Origin: Clavibacter sp. B3I6
Lineage (GTDB): Bacteria > Actinomycetota > Actinomycetes > Actinomycetales > Microbacteriaceae
Assembly: GCF_030816895.1 (NCBI RefSeq)
Contig: NZ_JAUSYL010000001.1
Coordinates: forward strand, 806,001-870,000
Direction of reading: 5' to 3'
Length of the DNA: 64,000 bases
The position numbers and the translations under genes are program-made. The notes below the pieces were generated by a model. It worked only from the letters and a program-made list of their open reading frames with translations. It made no database searches and was not told the DNA's origin. Shown here one piece after another: positions 61,393 through 64,000 of this stretch. The first letter of the stretch is position 1. Each line of letters starts with the position of its first letter.

Positions 61393-62121
61393 GTGCATCC
61401 CCTGCTCTTCGACTTCCTCGACTCGACGACGCTCATCGAGTCGTTCGGGGGATTCGCCCTCATCGGGATCTGCCTCATCATCTTCGCCGAGACGGGACTG
61501 CTCTTCGGCTTCCTCTTCCCCGGCGACACGCTCCTCGTCATCGCGGGGCTGACGCTCCCCGGCATCACCGGCATCGACATCTGGTGGGTGTGCCTCGCCA
61601 TCGCCTTCTCGGCCTTCGCGGGCGGCGAGGTCGGCTACCTCATCGGCCACAAGGCGGGCCCGAAGGTGTTCGAGCGCAAGGACTCCGGCATCTTCAGCCG
61701 CCAGAACGTCGTCCGCACGAACGCGTTCTTCGCCCGCTTCGGCGGCCTCGCGGTCATCGCGGCGCGCTTCGTGCCGATCGTCCGCACCTTCGCGCCCATC
61801 GCGGCCGGCGTCGGCCACATGGACTACCGCAAGTACTCCTTCTACAACGCCGTCGGCGCCATCATCTGGGGCGCGGGGCTGACCTGGCTCGGGCACCTCC
61901 TCAACGGCTTCCCGCCCATCCGCGACTTCGTCACGCACTACATCGACTACGTCCTGCTCGGCGCGGTCGTCGTCACGCTCGTCCCCACCGCGATCCACTT
62001 CCTCCGCGCCCGCAAGCACGCGCGCGACGAGGAGCAGGCCGGCATCGCGCACGACGGCGAGGACCTCGCGCTCGCGCCCGAGTACTTCGACCAGGACCCC
62101 TCGAACGACCCGCGCCGCTGA
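61393..62121 (+). CDS. DedA family membrane protein
   Basis: 242 residues, GTG start with CTGGAG upstream. VTT/DedA domain: amphipathic segments with FAETGLLFGFLFPGDTLLVI, GGEVGYLIGHKAG, FFARFGGLAVIAARFVPIVR with the essential Arg, then GVGHMDYRKYSFYNAVGAII. DedA proteins flip lipids such as undecaprenyl phosphate or act in envelope homeostasis. A 35-residue acidic tail is cytosolic. Confidence 0.92.
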   Translation: MHPLLFDFLDSTTLIESFGGFALIGICLIIFAETGLLFGFLFPGDTLLVIAGLTLPGITGIDIWWVCLAIAFSAFAGGEVGYLIGHKAGPKVFERKDSGIFSRQNVVRTNAFFARFGGLAVIAARFVPIVRTFAPIAAGVGHMDYRKYSFYNAVGAIIWGAGLTWLGHLLNGFPPIRDFVTHYIDYVLLGAVVVTLVPTAIHFLRARKHARDEEQAGIAHDGEDLALAPEYFDQDPSNDPRR

Positions 62122-62143
62122 GACGGCGGTGAGCACGAGCGCT

Positions 62144-62163
62144 CCGCGGGCTCCGAGCCGCGG
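62144..62163. terminator. bulged hairpin between dedA and CDF gene
   Basis: CCGCGG arms (62144-62149, 62158-62163) extended by CT/AG with one bulge, in the 80-bp convergent gap. Weak terminator candidate. Confidence 0.35.
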
Positions 62164-62201
62164 ATGCGCCTTCGCCCGCTGAGGACGGACCCGACCGCGG
62201 G

Positions 62202-63119
62202 TCAGACGTGGTGCCGGTGCTCGTGCCCGGCGTGCTCCTCGGGCTCCAGCTGGAACGTGCTGTGCTCGACGTCGAAGTGGTCGTCGAGGCAGCCGGCCAG
62301 CCGGTCGAGAAGCTCCCCCGTGCGTCCCTCGCGGAACACCTCCTGCTCCACCACGACGTGCGCGGTGAAGACGGGCGATCCCGAGGTGATGGCCCACACG
62401 TGGACGTCGTGCACGGCCGTGACGCCGGGGGTCTCGAGCAGATGGGCGCGGATCCGCTCGGGCTCGGTGCCCACGGGCGTGGACTCGGTGAGCACGCGCA
62501 CCACGTCCCGCAGCAGCACCGCTGCGCGCGGCACGATGAGCGCCGCGATGACGAGCGACGCGATCGCGTCGGCGCGGCCGAAGCCCGTGAGCGCGATGAC
62601 GACGCCCGCGACGATGGCGGCGACGGACCCGAACGCGTCGCCGAGCACCTCGAGGTAGGCGCCGCGCAGGCCGATCGAGCGGCCCGCTCCCCCGCGCAGC
62701 ACGACGAGCGCCGCGATGTTGGCGACCAGGCCGATGCCGGCGGCGAGCAGCATGACGCCGCCGTCCACCTCCGGACTCTCCGGCGCCAGCAGCCGCTGGA
62801 CGCCCTGCACCGCGACGTACACCCCGACGACCGCGAGGATCAGGCCGTTCACGAGCGCGCCGAGCACCTCGCCGCGCTGGAAGCCGAACGTGTGCCGGTC
62901 GGTCGCGGGACGCGCGGCGACGACCGTGGCCACCAGGGCGATGCCGAGGCCGAGCAGGTCGCTCGTCATGTGACCGGCGTCCGCGAGGAGCGCCAGGGAG
63001 CCGGAGACGAGGGCGCCGATCACCTCCACGACGAGCACCGACGCGGTGATGGCGATCGCGACGACGAGGCGGCGGCGGTCGGTGACGGCCGCGCCGTGGT
63101 CGTGCGATCCGGAACCCAT
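62202..63119 (-). CDS. cation diffusion facilitator family transporter
   Basis: 305 residues, six transmembrane segments, His-rich ends (SHDHG, HAGHEHRHHV). Metal site in helix 2 is HMTSD (HxxxD); the helix 5 site reads EVLGD (ExxxD rather than HxxxD). C-terminal domain VHDVHVWAITSGSPVFTAHV matches ZitB/CzcD. Exports Zn or related divalent cations by proton antiport. TACGGT is 6 nt before the ATG. Confidence 0.92.
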   Translation of the reverse strand: MGSGSHDHGAAVTDRRRLVVAIAITASVLVVEVIGALVSGSLALLADAGHMTSDLLGLGIALVATVVAARPATDRHTFGFQRGEVLGALVNGLILAVVGVYVAVQGVQRLLAPESPEVDGGVMLLAAGIGLVANIAALVVLRGGAGRSIGLRGAYLEVLGDAFGSVAAIVAGVVIALTGFGRADAIASLVIAALIVPRAAVLLRDVVRVLTESTPVGTEPERIRAHLLETPGVTAVHDVHVWAITSGSPVFTAHVVVEQEVFREGRTGELLDRLAGCLDDHFDVEHSTFQLEPEEHAGHEHRHHV

Positions 63120-63206
63120 GCCCCCACCGTACGGGCGCGCGAGCGGGCGGATCCGACCGGCACCGCAGTCGGGAACGACTCCCGCTCTCAGGAGGGCGGA
63201 CGGGCG

Positions 63207-63815
63207 TCAGCCGCGACCGAGGAGCTCCTGCCGGACCACCGGCATGATCGCGTCGAAGGCCAGGGCGCGGTGGCTCACGCGGTTCTTCTCGTCAGCGCTC
63301 AGGGCCGCCGCGCTCGCGCCGCCGGTCGACGGTCGGAAGATCGGGTCATAGCCGAAGCCGCCCTCCCCCTCGACCGCGCGGAGCACGGATCCCTCCCAGA
63401 CGCCGACCGCCGTGCGCTCGACGAGGCCGTCGTCGGTCGGCACGACGAGGGCGGCCGCGCAGGTGAAGCGCGCGCCGCGGTGGGCGTCCGGCACGTCGCC
63501 CAGCTGCCACAGCAGGAGCTCGAGGTTCTCCCGGCTGTCGCGGGCGGGGCCCGACCAGCGCGCCGAGAAGATGCCGGGCGATCCGCCGAGGACGTCGACG
63601 CCGATGCCGGAGTCGTCGGCCAGCGCCGCGCAGCCCGTGTGGAGGGCGGCCGCGCGGGCCTTGATGAGGGCGTTCTCCTCGAAGGTCGTGCCGTCCTCCA
63701 CGGGCTCCGGTCCGTCGTAGGCGGCCAGATCGATGCCGTCGAGGCGCGCGCCGAGGATCCGGCGGAGCTCCTCGACCTTGTGGGCGTTGTGCGTGGCGAG
63801 GACGAGCGGGATCAC
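63207..63815 (-). CDS. rdgB: non-canonical purine NTP pyrophosphatase (Ham1/RdgB)
   Basis: 202 residues from GTG 63815. Hydrolyses ITP/XTP/dITP to monophosphates. Motifs LATHNAHKVEELRRIL, FEENALIKARAAA, LADDSGIGVDVLGGSPGIFS, GEGGFGYDPIF and KNRVSHRALAF. Starts 10 nt after rph, the usual rph-rdgB pair. Confidence 0.95.
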   Translation of the reverse strand: MIPLVLATHNAHKVEELRRILGARLDGIDLAAYDGPEPVEDGTTFEENALIKARAAALHTGCAALADDSGIGVDVLGGSPGIFSARWSGPARDSRENLELLLWQLGDVPDAHRGARFTCAAALVVPTDDGLVERTAVGVWEGSVLRAVEGEGGFGYDPIFRPSTGGASAAALSADEKNRVSHRALAFDAIMPVVRQELLGRG

Positions 63816-63825
63816 GGGGTCGGCC

Positions 63826-64000
63826 TCAGCGTCCGAGCGCCTGCGCCTGCAGTGCGGTGAGCGTGACCCCGCCGCCGAGAGCGAGGTCGAGCAGCGCGTC
63901 GAGCTCGGCGCGGTCGAAGGGCGCACCCTCGGCCGTGCCCTGCACCTCGACGAACGAGCCGCTGCCCGTCATGACGACGTTCATGTCGGTCTCGGCACGC
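63826..64000 (-). CDS. rph: ribonuclease PH, C-terminal part
   Basis: Partial; the gene continues beyond the right edge. 57 C-terminal residues: TDMNVVMTGSGSFVEVQGTA and EGAPFDRAELDALLDLALGG match the RNase PH end. Phosphorolytic tRNA 3'-trimming exonuclease; first gene before rdgB. Confidence 0.92.
   Translation of the reverse strand, partial: RAETDMNVVMTGSGSFVEVQGTAEGAPFDRAELDALLDLALGGGVTLTALQAQALGR

Noticed and set aside
1..64000. CRISPR arrays, insertion sequences, integrase or att sites near the tRNA, rRNA genes
   Set aside because: No regularly spaced repeats, transposase or integrase motifs, or rRNA-like sequence seen. The tRNA-Leu 3' end is not followed by a duplicated segment or mobile gene.

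Overview
The window is chromosomal DNA of a very GC-rich actinobacterium, most likely a Microbacteriaceae member close to Clavibacter. The grounds are the GC-saturated third codon positions, many GTG starts, the fused E1/E2-type Kgd enzyme, a mycothiol-type anti-sigma factor, and the gene orders prfB-ftsE-ftsX-smpB-ssrA and aroA-rsgA-hisN. No phage, insertion sequence, CRISPR array or rRNA operon was seen, and no stretch over 300 bases is empty.

Layout. 1-3.8 kb (minus): MoxR ATPase, DUF58 protein and TgpA-like transglutaminase, cut by the left edge. 4-15.7 kb: rsmD, thiL and a DUF3515 lipoprotein, then a long minus-strand run of terC (frameshifted), PP2C phosphatase, leuC, leuD, murA, plsC, gpsA, ddl and a glycosyltransferase (cell-wall precursors, phospholipid, leucine). 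15.8-20.2 kb: TetR regulator, SDR, metY, metX. 20.3-24.2 kb: a two-component cluster with two response regulators around one histidine kinase and one kinase-like membrane protein lacking the catalytic boxes. 24.2-33 kb: MFS transporter, thiamine-binding protein, YceI, NnrD, old yellow enzyme, two CBS/DUF21 membrane proteins, GuaB1. 33-37 kb: kgd. 37-42 kb: GNAT, SigR/SigH-type sigma factor with RsrA-type anti-sigma factor, aroA, rsgA, hisN. 42-47.7 kb: EmrB-type MFS and a three-gene ABC importer with fused permease. 47.8-52.6 kb (minus): prfB, ftsE, ftsX, smpB, tmRNA (cell division and ribosome rescue). 52.7-58.7 kb: MFS, then a compact Tad pilus operon in which a small pilin-like gene is frameshifted at a G7 tract. 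58.7-64 kb: xylB, tRNA-Leu, a PLP desulfhydrase, DedA, CDF efflux protein, rdgB and the end of rph.

How genes are expressed. Genes are tightly packed with ATGA/GTGA overlaps inside operons. Many single genes show a TAnnnT hexamer only 6-8 nt before the start codon, as expected of leaderless mRNAs. Convergent junctions are closed by long GC hairpins without T-tracts, or by a shared CTAG double stop. Sites that look regulatory include a ten-codon leader ORF with an internal hairpin before leuC, interleaved inverted repeats between metY and metX, an Arg-rich upstream ORF before kgd, and palindromes at the yceI, xylB and EmrB-type MFS promoters. No new defence or mobile system was found; the most unusual items are these leader elements, the kinase-pair cluster, the two homopolymer frameshifts, a FtsE with a 320-residue disordered tail, and an excess of GGATCC.
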